Assembly: GCA_031267075.1 (NCBI GenBank)
Contig: JAIRZU010000060.1
Span: forward strand, 1-10,702
Reading direction: 5' to 3'
DNA: 10,702 nt
Source of the DNA: Holosporales bacterium
GTDB lineage: Bacteria; Pseudomonadota; Alphaproteobacteria; RUG11792
Shown here: one piece after another, positions 1 through 6,470 of the stretch
Layout: each line of letters begins with the position of its first letter
Numbering within the stretch: the stretch's first letter is position 1
Position numbers and translations under genes: made by a program
The notes under the pieces: model-generated
Seen by the model: only the letters and a program-made list of their open reading frames with translations
Told to the model about the DNA's origin: nothing
The model's database searches: none

Positions 1-197
1 ATAGCACACAGTAGTACAGCAAGGGGTTTTCTGGGGTCATTGAGCTTTCTTCTTCCATCACCATCTATGAAATTGTAATTGCAGTCTTTACATAGATACC
101 GCTGCTTCCCTCGAACGAACCCATTTTTTACAAACCATTAGCATTCCAGCTTTTGAGCGTTCACCGCATGCAATATAGCACAATTTTCAGGATTCAT
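1..197 (-). pseudogene. Transposase N-terminal fragment (IS1/InsA-like zinc ribbon), with in-frame stop
   Basis: Reading the complement from an ATG at 197-195 gives one frame that runs to the window edge with a single stop, TAA at 140-138. After the stop the translation contains NGFVRGKQRYLCKDCNYNF (codons from 125 downward), then a basic stretch and a PRKPLAVLLCA-like segment. A KNGF-RGKQRY-C-x-x-C-x-YNF block is typical of the zinc-binding N-terminus of IS1/InsA-like transposases common in alphaproteobacterial endosymbionts; this is recognition from memory of the family. Before the stop, the expected first Cys pair is degenerate (NCAILH). The first part is therefore decayed, or translation starts after the stop and lacks half of the zinc site. 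The rest lies outside the window. No clear ribosome-binding site was seen close to the ATG. Family assignment is good; exact IS type is unsure. Confidence 0.7.
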
Positions 198-240
198 CTA
201 TCTTTGTTTGAGAGCTCTCCCGCATTCAGTTTCACGATTT

Positions 241-264
241 GAGGTGGCTAGCCTAGGCCGCCTC
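241..264. repeat. Inverted repeat between transposase remnant and gene array
   Basis: GAGGTGGCTA pairs with TAGGCCGCCTC around a GCC loop, with one T-G wobble and one bulged base. It sits 44 bp outside the predicted transposase start. It could be an insertion-sequence end remnant or a transcript hairpin; no T-run follows on either strand. The rest of 198-356 shows no gene. The stretch 290-318 holds only a poor promoter-like match (TTCAAT, 17 bp, TAACAT) ahead of the first array gene. Confidence 0.4.
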
Positions 265-356
265 TGCGTCACATTCTTTCAAAAAAATCTTCAATCTTGA
301 TCCTTTCCTATGTAACATACTTACGGGTGCACACATCCTTAAAGAGGGGAAACAAT

Positions 357-620
357 ATGAAAAGCAAACTAACGATGGTGATGATGCTAGCAGCTGCGGG
401 AATTACGGGGAAGGTGGATGGGATGAGGCAGGAACGGAGGATTCCCAGAGAGGAGCAGCCCTTGCCAGCAAAAATGTGGCTATCAGAAGCGGGAGCATAC
501 ATGCGAGGGCGGGCAGTCTCACCACAGGTTGACTTCGGTATATTGTCCGATACGCCAACCGATGACAAACAGTCCGATCGACGTCCAATATACACCGTAC
601 CTGAGAAGAAGCGTGGTTAG
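357..620 (+). CDS. Small predicted secreted protein, array gene 1 (87 aa)
   Basis: I do not recognise a family. The start at 357 is chosen because GAGGGGA (344-350) lies 6 nt upstream and the protein then begins MKSKLTMVMMLAAAG, a signal-peptide-like leader (basic N-end, short hydrophobic core, junction near VDG-M). Extending the frame upstream adds an implausible head. The mature part is short, about 65 residues, hydrophilic, rich in Arg, Pro and Asp, ends PEKKRG and has no Cys. The leader resembles those of the four following genes and of the gene at 9677-10575, while the mature part does not. An intrinsic terminator follows at 633-657, so this gene is probably transcribed apart from genes 2-5. 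The product is likely exported to periplasm, surface or host; which of these is unknown. Confidence 0.6.
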   Translation: MKSKLTMVMMLAAAGITGKVDGMRQERRIPREEQPLPAKMWLSEAGAYMRGRAVSPQVDFGILSDTPTDDKQSDRRPIYTVPEKKRG

Positions 621-632
621 AAAGGTGGAGTG

Positions 633-657
633 GCCTTCGTTTTTGGGAGGCATTTTT
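633..657 (+). terminator. Intrinsic terminator after array gene 1
   Basis: GCCTTC (633-638) pairs with GGAGGC (646-651) with one G-U pair, and ATTTTT follows at 652-657. It lies 12 nt after the gene 1 stop and just before the next promoter, which fits a transcription unit boundary. The stem is short, so efficiency may be modest. Confidence 0.5.
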
Positions 658-673
658 CTCATATCAAATCGCA

Positions 674-702
674 TTGACACTGAAATAATATAAGCCTAAA
701 AT
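674..702 (+). promoter_or_regulatory. Sigma70-type promoter for array genes 2-5
   Basis: TTGACA (674-679, consensus -35) is followed after 17 bp by TAAAAT (697-702, 5 of 6 matches to the -10 consensus). The expected transcription start near 709 gives a leader of about 27 nt before the ATG at 736. The promoter lies directly behind the terminator of gene 1. Confidence 0.7.
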
Positions 703-735
703 TCTCTCCAACGGTAACAAAGTGCCACGGAGCGT

Positions 736-1341
736 ATGAACAACAAACTGAAAACAGCAGTGATGCTACTTGCAACGGCAGGAGTTGCGGAAGAGGTGAA
801 GGCGACACGTAGGGGATATGCGCACCCAGATAATGCAGATGCAGCCCGGCCAATTGGAGAGAGTCCCCAGATCGACGCCCTTCTTGAAGGTTCAGGAGAA
901 GAGGAGGAAGTGCCAGACAGCCGCCAAGCCGTAAGCGCGCGCATAGTCATAACTCCATTCGGAATAATGATGGTCGGCCTCCACCGCCCCGATACACCAC
1001 CTCAAGCGAGAGTAGTGGAGGTGAGTAGAGCGGATCCGCCTCGTCCCGTTCCCCCTCCAGAGGATGGGCCAGAGGATGCGCCAGAGCTCAGCACCGCTGA
1101 GAGCCAAGCACTAGGCGGGCTCCAAGCTTTCCTCAATCCCGGTTCGGGTTCAGGAGAGGAGGATGTGGTGGATGGAGAGTTCCCGTCCGTCATACACGGT
1201 GCCCCGAGTGTGATAGGCGCAGGCCTGCCACGTCCGCCCTCGCAACCACCAGTCGAGCAGAATCCACAACCACCTGAAGAGCATCTAGACTTCGGCGATG
1301 GTTGGACGGTGGAGGTCGAGTCACCAGTCATAAAGAAATGA
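736..1341 (+). CDS. Predicted secreted acidic, proline-rich protein, array gene 2 (201 aa)
   Basis: Unknown family. The leader MNNKLKTAVMLLATAGVAEE followed by VKATRRG resembles those of the neighbouring genes and looks like a signal peptide cut near residue 24. The mature part is acidic and rich in Pro, Gly, Ser and Glu, suggesting a disordered or extended secreted protein. A short motif is repeated, GSGEEEEV near residue 53 and GSGEEDVV near residue 138. There is no Cys. A GGAG at 729-732 lies only 3 nt before the ATG, which is tight. The gene is first after the promoter at 674-702. Gene 3 starts 40 nt after its stop with a better ribosome site, so genes 2-5 probably share a transcript. Near the 3' end, GACGGTG (1305-1311) can pair with CACC-GTC (1322-1329, one bulge). 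The long reverse-strand frames here look like composition shadows. Confidence 0.6.
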   Translation: MNNKLKTAVMLLATAGVAEEVKATRRGYAHPDNADAARPIGESPQIDALLEGSGEEEEVPDSRQAVSARIVITPFGIMMVGLHRPDTPPQARVVEVSRADPPRPVPPPEDGPEDAPELSTAESQALGGLQAFLNPGSGSGEEDVVDGEFPSVIHGAPSVIGAGLPRPPSQPPVEQNPQPPEEHLDFGDGWTVEVESPVIKK

Positions 1342-1381
1342 TGATGCAGCAACACCGTAACTTGACGAGAGGAGTAGCAGG

Positions 1382-1789
1382 ATGAGTGGCAGGCTGAAGA
1401 TGGCTGTAGCATTGCTGGTGGTGGCGGGGATAGGTGTCGGTGAGGTGGCTGGGATGCGGCGTGTAGGATTCCCCGGATCGAGAAGGAAGGGGAATTCTAT
1501 AACACGGAAAGTATCAGTCGGTGGGGCTCCGAATCAAATACCACTTGATTTGCTGGAAGGTGGATCGAGGGGCGGACAAACCGATGGGGATCAGGTGAAG
1601 ATACCAGGCGTCATACAAGATGGAGATGATGATCTCACAGATTGGCCGACGAGCGATGATCCCAAGGATGGGAATTATGTGGAAGGAGCAACCCAACCAC
1701 AGGAGCCAGCTGCAGACCCGACAGACGGGAGCAGCAGTGTCTCTAGTGACGATCCTGATGATGGGGACTGGAAACCAGGCCATCAGTAA
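1382..1789 (+). CDS. Predicted secreted Asp/Gly-rich protein, array gene 3 (135 aa)
   Basis: Unknown family. AGGAG (1370-1374) sits 7 nt before the ATG. The leader MSGRLKMAVALLVVAGIGVG plus EVAGMRR has the same plan as genes 1, 2 and 4. The first part of the mature region is basic (GSRRKGNS). The second half is strongly acidic with two related units, SDDPKDGNY and SDDPDDGDW, before the C-terminus. There is no Cys. A hairpin (GATGG 1760-1764 with CCATC 1780-1784, inner CTGG/CCAG) lies just before the stop codon. Gene 4 starts 28 nt downstream. It is probably exported, and acidic DxD-rich segments might bind cations, but no known calcium-binding motif is evident. Confidence 0.6.
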   Translation: MSGRLKMAVALLVVAGIGVGEVAGMRRVGFPGSRRKGNSITRKVSVGGAPNQIPLDLLEGGSRGGQTDGDQVKIPGVIQDGDDDLTDWPTSDDPKDGNYVEGATQPQEPAADPTDGSSSVSSDDPDDGDWKPGHQ

Positions 1790-1817
1790 AACATAACCTA
1801 ATGAAAGGAGAAACAAA

Positions 1818-2140
1818 ATGAACAACAAACTAATGATAACAGTAGCCCTGCTGGTGGCAGCGATGGGCGTGAGTGAGGTGAAGGCGATGGAAGATGGGAA
1901 TGGGAGTAGGCACGCGCAGCAGTTTGGTGAGGGGGCCCTAGGCGGGGGGGGTATATGGAACTTGTGAAGATGCAGGACGCGAACGGTGGGATACGTAGTG
2001 TTGTGAGGGGCTATGTACCAGCCGGGGGCAAGATATCGGGAAAGTTTACCGGTTCAGATGGCGGCGTGACTGAGGGCGTTATTCGTTACTTTCCTCCTAC
2101 TCCCTCAGGTAGTAGCCCTCAGGGAGTGGAAGAAGGCTAG
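1818..2140 (+). CDS. Predicted secreted protein, array gene 4, out of frame at a G8 tract (likely phase-variable)
   Basis: AAAGGAG (1804-1810) precedes ATG 1818 by 7 nt. The leader MNNKLMITVALLVAAMGVSE matches the family. As read, translation stops at TGA 1965-1967 after 49 codons, soon after a run of eight G at 1944-1951. The remaining frame continues without a stop to TAG 2138-2140. Adding one G (or removing two) joins the halves. With nine G the product has 107 residues and reads ALGGGGYMELVKMQDANGG across the joint. The restored protein parallels array gene 5 along its length: both have MEDGNG/VEDGNG after the leader, then GGGG, then a similar Gly- and Val-rich domain. The homology supports a real gene rather than two ORFs. 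Phase variation by slippage is the preferred reading; sequencing error or early decay are the alternatives. Confidence 0.65.
1944..1951 (+). repeat. Homopolymeric G tract (G8) inside array gene 4
   Basis: Eight consecutive G lie exactly at the frame break of gene 4. Runs of this type are typical slippage sites in bacterial contingency genes. The equivalent Gly4 in gene 5 is written GGA GGT GGA GGG, which is not a homopolymer. Confidence 0.7.
2099..2127 (+). repeat. Inverted repeat at the 3' end of array gene 4
   Basis: ACTCCCTCAGG (2099-2109) pairs with CCTCAGGGAGT (2117-2127) with one C-C mismatch and a 7-nt loop. It lies within the last codons of the gene, 10 nt before the stop. A related, stronger palindrome occupies the same relative place in gene 5. 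Confidence 0.5.
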
Positions 2141-2178
2141 CCCACTTCGACCTAGATGGCGTATAAGGAGAATGTGAA

Positions 2179-2481
2179 ATGAACAGCAGACTGGTTATGG
2201 CAGTAGCCATGCTGATAGCAGCGGTGAGTGAAGTGTGGGGAGTGGAAGATGGGAATGGGAGGGTGGTGCCCAGGCCAGGAGGTGGAGGGCCGAATATTAG
2301 TCTTAGCGTGGTCGAGACTCCAAATGGGCAGATACGAATCGACTTGAGAGCAGAAGGCATCCCGTCTGGCACGGCGGCTTGGGGGCGTATATCTACTGGG
2401 AAAGACGTCTCAGTTGGCTGGGCCAATCATCAGGTAGTGGCTCAGCCGCTACCTGATGCTAATCGTCGTCCTGGTCCGTAA
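2179..2481 (+). CDS. Predicted secreted protein, array gene 5, paralogue of gene 4 (100 aa)
   Basis: Unknown family. AAGGAG (2165-2170) lies 8 nt before the ATG. The leader MNSRLVMAVAMLIAAVSEV is followed by WGVEDGNGRVV. The EDGNG motif and a later GGGG are shared with gene 4, and the leader regions are similar even at the DNA level (GTGAGTGA...GGAAGATGGGAATGGGAG in both). The mature part is about 75 residues, rich in Gly, Pro and Val, with no Cys. A strong 31-bp palindrome (2428-2458) lies within its last codons, and hairpins follow the stop. This gene is open as read, so it may be the always-expressed copy of the pair. It is the last gene of the probable operon. Confidence 0.6.
   Translation: MNSRLVMAVAMLIAAVSEVWGVEDGNGRVVPRPGGGGPNISLSVVETPNGQIRIDLRAEGIPSGTAAWGRISTGKDVSVGWANHQVVAQPLPDANRRPGP
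2428..2458 (+). repeat. Near-perfect palindrome in the 3' end of array gene 5
   Basis: CATCAGGTAGTGGCT (2428-2442) and AGCCGCTACCTGATG (2444-2458) are complementary over 15 positions with one T-G wobble, around a single central base. In RNA this would form a stem of about 13 to 14 bp with a minimal loop, inside translated sequence. Confidence 0.65.
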
Positions 2482-2505
2482 CACACTGATGTGTTAATCC
2501 TCCTG

Positions 2506-2548
2506 GGCATCCTCGCCACCATCTACACTTGATGGTGATGAGGGTGCC
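2506..2548 (+). terminator. Long hairpin, probable 3' end of the array transcript
   Basis: An 18-nt arm (2506-2523) pairs with 2531-2548 around the loop TACACTT. It has two G-U wobbles and one mismatch. A smaller hairpin, AACACA-CTGA-TGTGTT (2480-2495), precedes it right at the gene 5 stop. No U-run follows, so it may act as an RNA-stabilising or Rho-assisted end rather than a classical intrinsic terminator. The remaining stretch to 2698 shows no gene and no convincing promoter. Confidence 0.45.
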
Positions 2549-2701
2549 TGGGTGTGTGTGGTGAATGGTGGTATCACTACTCTCGTCTCTTCCAATCTAC
2601 CCTCTCTGCAAGCATCTCATGATTCTGACCTTTTTCGTTTCACATAATCAGGCATCCTTGCTAATATGCTCACTAGTTTTCTCGACTGATGTGAGGACAT
2701 G

Positions 2702-3265
2702 ATGAGCACTAAAATTACAGGAAAAGGGGTGGATTTGGGAGATAGCCTTAGAGAGTACATATCGGATGCTGTGTCTCGTATTATGCAAAAATATCTAGAG
2801 GAGGATGTTGATGCCTCCGTCACCGTAAAGAAGGACAGTAGGGTATTTAAGGCTGAAGCAGGAGTGTATCTTCATAAGGGGTTTGTCATACATTCACAAG
2901 GAACCTCGCATGACGCATACACTGCTGTTGATGCGGCACTAGCAAGGCTTGTCACCCTTCTGGCTAAACATAAGAATCGTCTCATCAACAAGTACAAGAA
3001 AAAGAAATGGGACGACGCTGGGAATGCTGCAATCAAGTATGTTCTTGAGAGGAAGCAACCGCAGTCAGATGAGAAAGATGAAGAGCACCTTGTGATCGCG
3101 GAGCAGGATGGGTATGTGTTATCACTCAGCGTCAGTGAGGCAGTCATGAAGCTAGACCTTACTGACTCTCCAGTTGTGATGTTCAAGAATGCCGAGTCGG
3201 ATCGTATCAATGTCGTGTACAAGAGGCCAGATGGGAATATCGGATGGATAGATTATAAAGCGTGA
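2702..3265 (+). CDS. hpf: Long-form ribosome hibernation promoting factor HPF
   Basis: The protein has the two parts of long HPF. The N-terminal S30AE (YfiA-type) domain covers about residues 1-100 (MSTKITGKG... to the basic KHKNRLINKYKKKK stretch). It would bind at the 30S decoding centre and block mRNA and tRNA. An acidic linker leads to a C-terminal domain from about residue 129 (IAEQDGYVLSLSVSEAVMK ... PDGNIGWID) that in this family drives 70S dimerisation. At 187 residues the length is normal for long HPF. Two ATGs stand together at 2699 and 2702. The second is preferred because GAGG (2693-2696) is then 5 nt away rather than 2. lysC starts 13 nt after the stop, so the two are probably cotranscribed. 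The usual rpoN and ptsN neighbours are absent here. Confidence 0.92.
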   Translation: MSTKITGKGVDLGDSLREYISDAVSRIMQKYLEEDVDASVTVKKDSRVFKAEAGVYLHKGFVIHSQGTSHDAYTAVDAALARLVTLLAKHKNRLINKYKKKKWDDAGNAAIKYVLERKQPQSDEKDEEHLVIAEQDGYVLSLSVSEAVMKLDLTDSPVVMFKNAESDRINVVYKRPDGNIGWIDYKA

Positions 3266-3278
3266 TCTGGGAGAAATA

Positions 3279-4400
3279 GTGGGACTAGAGGTCTTAAAAT
3301 TCGGAGGCTCTTCGGTTGCTAATGCAGCACGTATGATGCATGTAGCTGAGATCGTTTCTAGGCATATCACATCTGGCAATCGGGTTGTAGTAGTGACATC
3401 GGCTATGCATGGCGTAACGAACCAACTCATAGAGCTGACAAAGCAGTTTTGTAGCCCCTGTCATAACCGCGAATATGATGCTGTGATAAGCTCCGGAGAG
3501 CAGGTGGCAGCAGGCCTGCTCTCCATGTGCCTTTGCTCTGCCGGTATTCCGGCTAAGTCATTTAATGCCTGGCAGATTCCGATACTGGCAGGCGGCGAGT
3601 TCTCTAACTCATCCATCAGCAGTGTTTGCTGTGACAAAATACTAGGTGAACTTGATGCCGGAGTGGTGCCGGTGATCACCGGCTTTCAGGGTATAAATGA
3701 TGGTGCGATCTGTACGATTGGAAGAGGCGGATCCGACGCTACAGCCTGCGCAGTAGCGAATTCTATCGATGCAGATAGGTGCTTCATATACACAGACGTC
3801 GATGGAGTGTACACAGCCGATCCAAGGATATCGATTGACTGCAGGAGGCTTGATGCTATATCATATGATGAGATGTATGAGCTGTCACTCTGTGGGGCGA
3901 CTGTCCTGCAGGCTAGATCCGTCCTAGCAGCGAAGAAGTACGGAATCGAGATTAGTGTTGTGTCGAGCTTTTCTGATGGTGGCGGCACGGTCGTTGCAGA
4001 CTCGACATCGTATGTTTCGACAAAATGGAAAATCGCCGGAATCGCCCACCATAGTGGGGTCACAGTTGCTACCGTCAAGAAGCAAGGAGATATTTGTGAG
4101 AGGTGCTTAGCAAGCGATGCCCTGTTCATAAGGCGCATATCCGATAACAAGTACATCATCCCACAGTCGATCAAGGGAGAATGCAACGCTGACTACGATG
4201 ATGATGTCGGCCTCGTTACGATGGTGGGACGTGATCTTGGTAATTGCGCTGGCCTTACTGAGGAGGCAATCTCTTCTCTCTCCAGCCAGTCCATCAGCAC
4301 AAAGGCCACGCTGTGTGGTGAGCTGTCGGTATCACTCGTCGTCCCCCGCCTTCAGACCGAACTTGCCGTCAACACCATTCACAAGATGATCTTCGGGTAG
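3279..4400 (+). CDS. lysC: Aspartokinase (aspartate kinase)
   Basis: The enzyme phosphorylates L-aspartate to aspartyl-4-phosphate, the first step towards diaminopimelate/lysine, threonine and methionine (EC 2.7.2.4). In reduced endosymbiont-type genomes it usually serves diaminopimelate supply. Family motifs are visible: KFGGSS at residues 7-12, SSGEQVAAGLLS in the kinase core, GRGGSDATA at 148-156, and TDVDGVYTADPR at 172-183. The last ~120 residues correspond to the regulatory ACT region. At 373 residues it is slightly shorter than many LysC proteins of about 400. The start is GTG at 3279, supported by GGGAG (3269-3273) 5 nt upstream and by the standard spacing of KFGGSS from the N-terminus. 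It follows hpf closely. Its last codons (TIHKMIFG-stop) recur, diverged, 2.1 kb downstream. Confidence 0.95.
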   Translation: MGLEVLKFGGSSVANAARMMHVAEIVSRHITSGNRVVVVTSAMHGVTNQLIELTKQFCSPCHNREYDAVISSGEQVAAGLLSMCLCSAGIPAKSFNAWQIPILAGGEFSNSSISSVCCDKILGELDAGVVPVITGFQGINDGAICTIGRGGSDATACAVANSIDADRCFIYTDVDGVYTADPRISIDCRRLDAISYDEMYELSLCGATVLQARSVLAAKKYGIEISVVSSFSDGGGTVVADSTSYVSTKWKIAGIAHHSGVTVATVKKQGDICERCLASDALFIRRISDNKYIIPQSIKGECNADYDDDVGLVTMVGRDLGNCAGLTEEAISSLSSQSISTKATLCGELSVSLVVPRLQTELAVNTIHKMIFG

Positions 4401-4414
4401 GATGAATTTGTACA
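4374..4414 (+). repeat. Direct repeat copy 1: 3' end of lysC
   Basis: This 41-bp segment covers the last codons and stop of lysC plus 14 bp after the stop. It matches 6460-6500 with 5 differences, all transitions. The core 4383-4414 matches 30 of 32. The two copies bracket the 647-residue gene with a 2086-bp offset. Confidence 0.8.
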
Positions 4415-4430
4415 AACCACTGAAATGCGG

Positions 4431-4459
4431 TTGAAACATCTGATAATAAATGGTATAAT
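4431..4459 (+). promoter_or_regulatory. Strong sigma70-type promoter for the 647-aa gene
   Basis: TTGAAA (4431-4436) and a perfect TATAAT (4454-4459) are separated by 17 bp. The predicted start near 4466 leaves a leader of about 60 nt before ATG 4527. This is the best promoter match in the window. Confidence 0.8.
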
Positions 4460-4483
4460 ACACTAGAGATTGGGCACTTGCCT

Positions 4484-4502
4484 GAGGGCGTCGTTACGCC
4501 TC
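4484..4502 (+). promoter_or_regulatory. Hairpin in the 5' leader of the 647-aa gene
   Basis: GAGGGCGT-type arm (4484-4491) pairs with ACGCCTC (4496-4502): 7 bp, one bulged G and a CGTT tetraloop. It lies 24 nt before the start codon and has no U-run. It may affect mRNA stability or translation; no known riboswitch was recognised. Confidence 0.35.
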
Positions 4503-4526
4503 TGCTACCACAAATAGTGAGAAACA

Positions 4527-6470
4527 ATGAAGAAACGAGTAGCGAAATACCTAATAGTAGCCACCCTAGCTACAACTACCGGACACACCATGAGAGGACT
4601 AGACTACGCGCCTGGGCCGGATGTCTCCGCATTCGGCCAACCGAAACCCGCACAAATCCCTTACGATGACCCGCGCGCAACAAAGGTAATAGACCGGGTG
4701 CAGTTACAAGCCGACTGGATAACAATAAACGAACCAGATTTAGCACGGTTCTGGATCAATGAGGTGGAATACATCCTCCAGCGCAATCACCTAACTAACG
4801 CCAGACACATGCTAGAGATGATGGCGCGCAGAGGCGGTGAGGGACCAAACAATCCACTAATGATCGCAATAGTTGCCCTCATGCCCGAGACAGCTGACCC
4901 GGCGCAGGATATAGATGTCAGAGCAGTCGTGCAGACCCTGCTGACAGCGAGGCAGGACAGCTGCGCCACAGAGCAGAGAGCAGCCAGGCTGACTAGAGCG
5001 ACCGCTCAATGCATAACGATCGCAGGACGAGCGCGAATAGAGGCAAGCAACATAGCACACATATACCCTATGTACGCCCCGGACGCACTAACGCAGAGAG
5101 CGATAGCACCCCCAGGATTGCAGCGTGATCTTCGGCGAATCAAGTGCTACACACACGAAGGCGATCCACCACCCAGCGACCCGCGAGCCCCGTATGGCAG
5201 AACCCCATTCGTGGCAGAGTACGTAGATGGGCGAATACACCCCACATCGGTCGCCGACTATCTGCTCACGGCGTTACAAACCGTCGTGAGCGTGCAGCAG
5301 AGGAGGCAGGAGGCAACGCTGCAGAGGGAGCAGGATAAGGCGGAGTATCGGCGTCACGGATGGACGCCCCAACGGATCCGTACCACCATCATGCTGGAGG
5401 CGTGTGCCCACTCCGTCATGGGAATACTCCTTGGCGTCGCGTACGAATGCAGACCTCCCCGGGACAGAGATCTGTCCTACGAAATTGGCAAAGACAGCAT
5501 AGTCCAAGCAATATACCAGGCGCTAAGAAGCGACCGCCTCGACACTCTTGGAGCTACCTGGGAGGAAGACGGCTTCCTAACCAGCAAGCGGAAAGTAGCC
5601 GACCGCATTGCCGAAGAGGTCCTGGCAAGCTACTGCTACAAGGGCGTGAGGACCTACCTAGCACTACAAGAAGAGGCCGAGCACGACCAGCAGAGAGCCC
5701 AGACAGAAGAAGCAGTAGGAACCACCCCGCAGAGCATAATGGAGCTAGCAGCCCTTCGCGCAATGGATGCCACCCCCGGAACCGCTAGGAGCCTGAGAAC
5801 CCTGAAGGAAACATTCGGTGGACTCAGTGACGAACAGATACACACCGAGACCCTGACGAGCGCAACCAACATCATACACGCGAGCCCACCACCCCCCGTA
5901 ACAACATCTCCAGCAATGACGTACAAGGTCCTGCAGCACCTCCAGTACGAGGGACACGCTTGGGGGGCGTTCGAGGCAATGCAGGATGAAGAGCAGCAGA
6001 ACACAAGCGAGTCCACCAGGATCCCGGACGTGGTCACAGCACCAGAGCATCTCGCGAGATTCTTAGGAGAAGAGTGCGGGATGAATGATGACGAAATAAG
6101 GAATTTTGTCCTGAGAGCGCTACAGCACCTTGCAGCGCGGGGGGCAGTCACTCACGAGGAGGCAGATAGGGTGGTGGAACTGCTGCCCCCACAGCCCAAT
6201 CCTCCTGACGGCACGAGGCAACCACCACTTCCGCGTTGGAACAGAAATCCCGCTGAACCGAGTATGAAACAAATAGAGGAAGCAAGAGCGAACTCTCCAC
6301 TAGCCAGAATCAAGTTCTACGCGCAAGCTAGGATGGAAGGGATAGCCCATCCGAGGACGTTGCCAAGGGAGCTCCTAATGAACGATGATGACAACCTCAC
6401 CAGGGAAGTCATGCAACGTATCTACGCGAGACGCCAAGCATTCCTGAGTACACATCCTGACCGCTCATAA
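4527..6470 (+). CDS. Large predicted secreted protein of unknown family (647 aa)
   Basis: I recognise no domain. The N-terminus MKKRVAKYLIVATLATTTGH followed by TMRG is signal-peptide-like and shares the plan of the small array proteins, which fixes the start despite a weak ribosome site (GTGAGA, 4517-4522). After the leader the protein looks largely helical and hydrophilic, without further clear membrane segments. It has Gln/Arg/Glu-rich stretches near residues 256-276 and 381-396 that may be coiled coil, a proline-rich linker (SPPPPVTTSPA) near 452, and about seven scattered Cys. The C-terminal third (from ~490) reads like a compact helical domain ending HPDRS. It has its own strong promoter and sits inside a duplicated lysC 3' end. 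The stop TAA uses bases of the second repeat copy. A secreted effector or surface protein is plausible but unproven. Shorter overlapping frames here are shadows. Confidence 0.75.
   Translation: MKKRVAKYLIVATLATTTGHTMRGLDYAPGPDVSAFGQPKPAQIPYDDPRATKVIDRVQLQADWITINEPDLARFWINEVEYILQRNHLTNARHMLEMMARRGGEGPNNPLMIAIVALMPETADPAQDIDVRAVVQTLLTARQDSCATEQRAARLTRATAQCITIAGRARIEASNIAHIYPMYAPDALTQRAIAPPGLQRDLRRIKCYTHEGDPPPSDPRAPYGRTPFVAEYVDGRIHPTSVADYLLTALQTVVSVQQRRQEATLQREQDKAEYRRHGWTPQRIRTTIMLEACAHSVMGILLGVAYECRPPRDRDLSYEIGKDSIVQAIYQALRSDRLDTLGATWEEDGFLTSKRKVADRIAEEVLASYCYKGVRTYLALQEEAEHDQQRAQTEEAVGTTPQSIMELAALRAMDATPGTARSLRTLKETFGGLSDEQIHTETLTSATNIIHASPPPPVTTSPAMTYKVLQHLQYEGHAWGAFEAMQDEEQQNTSESTRIPDVVTAPEHLARFLGEECGMNDDEIRNFVLRALQHLAARGAVTHEEADRVVELLPPQPNPPDGTRQPPLPRWNRNPAEPSMKQIEEARANSPLARIKFYAQARMEGIAHPRTLPRELLMNDDDNLTREVMQRIYARRQAFLSTHPDRS

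Noticed and set aside
297..356. Upstream extension of array gene 1 to a TTG at 297
   Set aside because: The ATG at 357 has a strong ribosome site 6 nt upstream and gives the family leader; the extension would bury the leader inside the protein.
1002..1412. Reverse-strand frame of 136 codons rich in Ser, Pro and Gly
   Set aside because: It is the antisense shadow of array gene 2, with low-complexity composition and no ribosome site; the plus-strand gene has leader, context and promoter.
3686..4186. Reverse-strand frame of 166 codons
   Set aside because: It lies entirely inside lysC, whose kinase motifs prove the plus frame.
5360..6151. Other-frame ORFs on both strands (5360-5788 plus, 5654-6151 minus)
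   Set aside because: They overlap the 647-aa gene, have composition typical of shifted frames of a GC-rich gene, and lack start signals.
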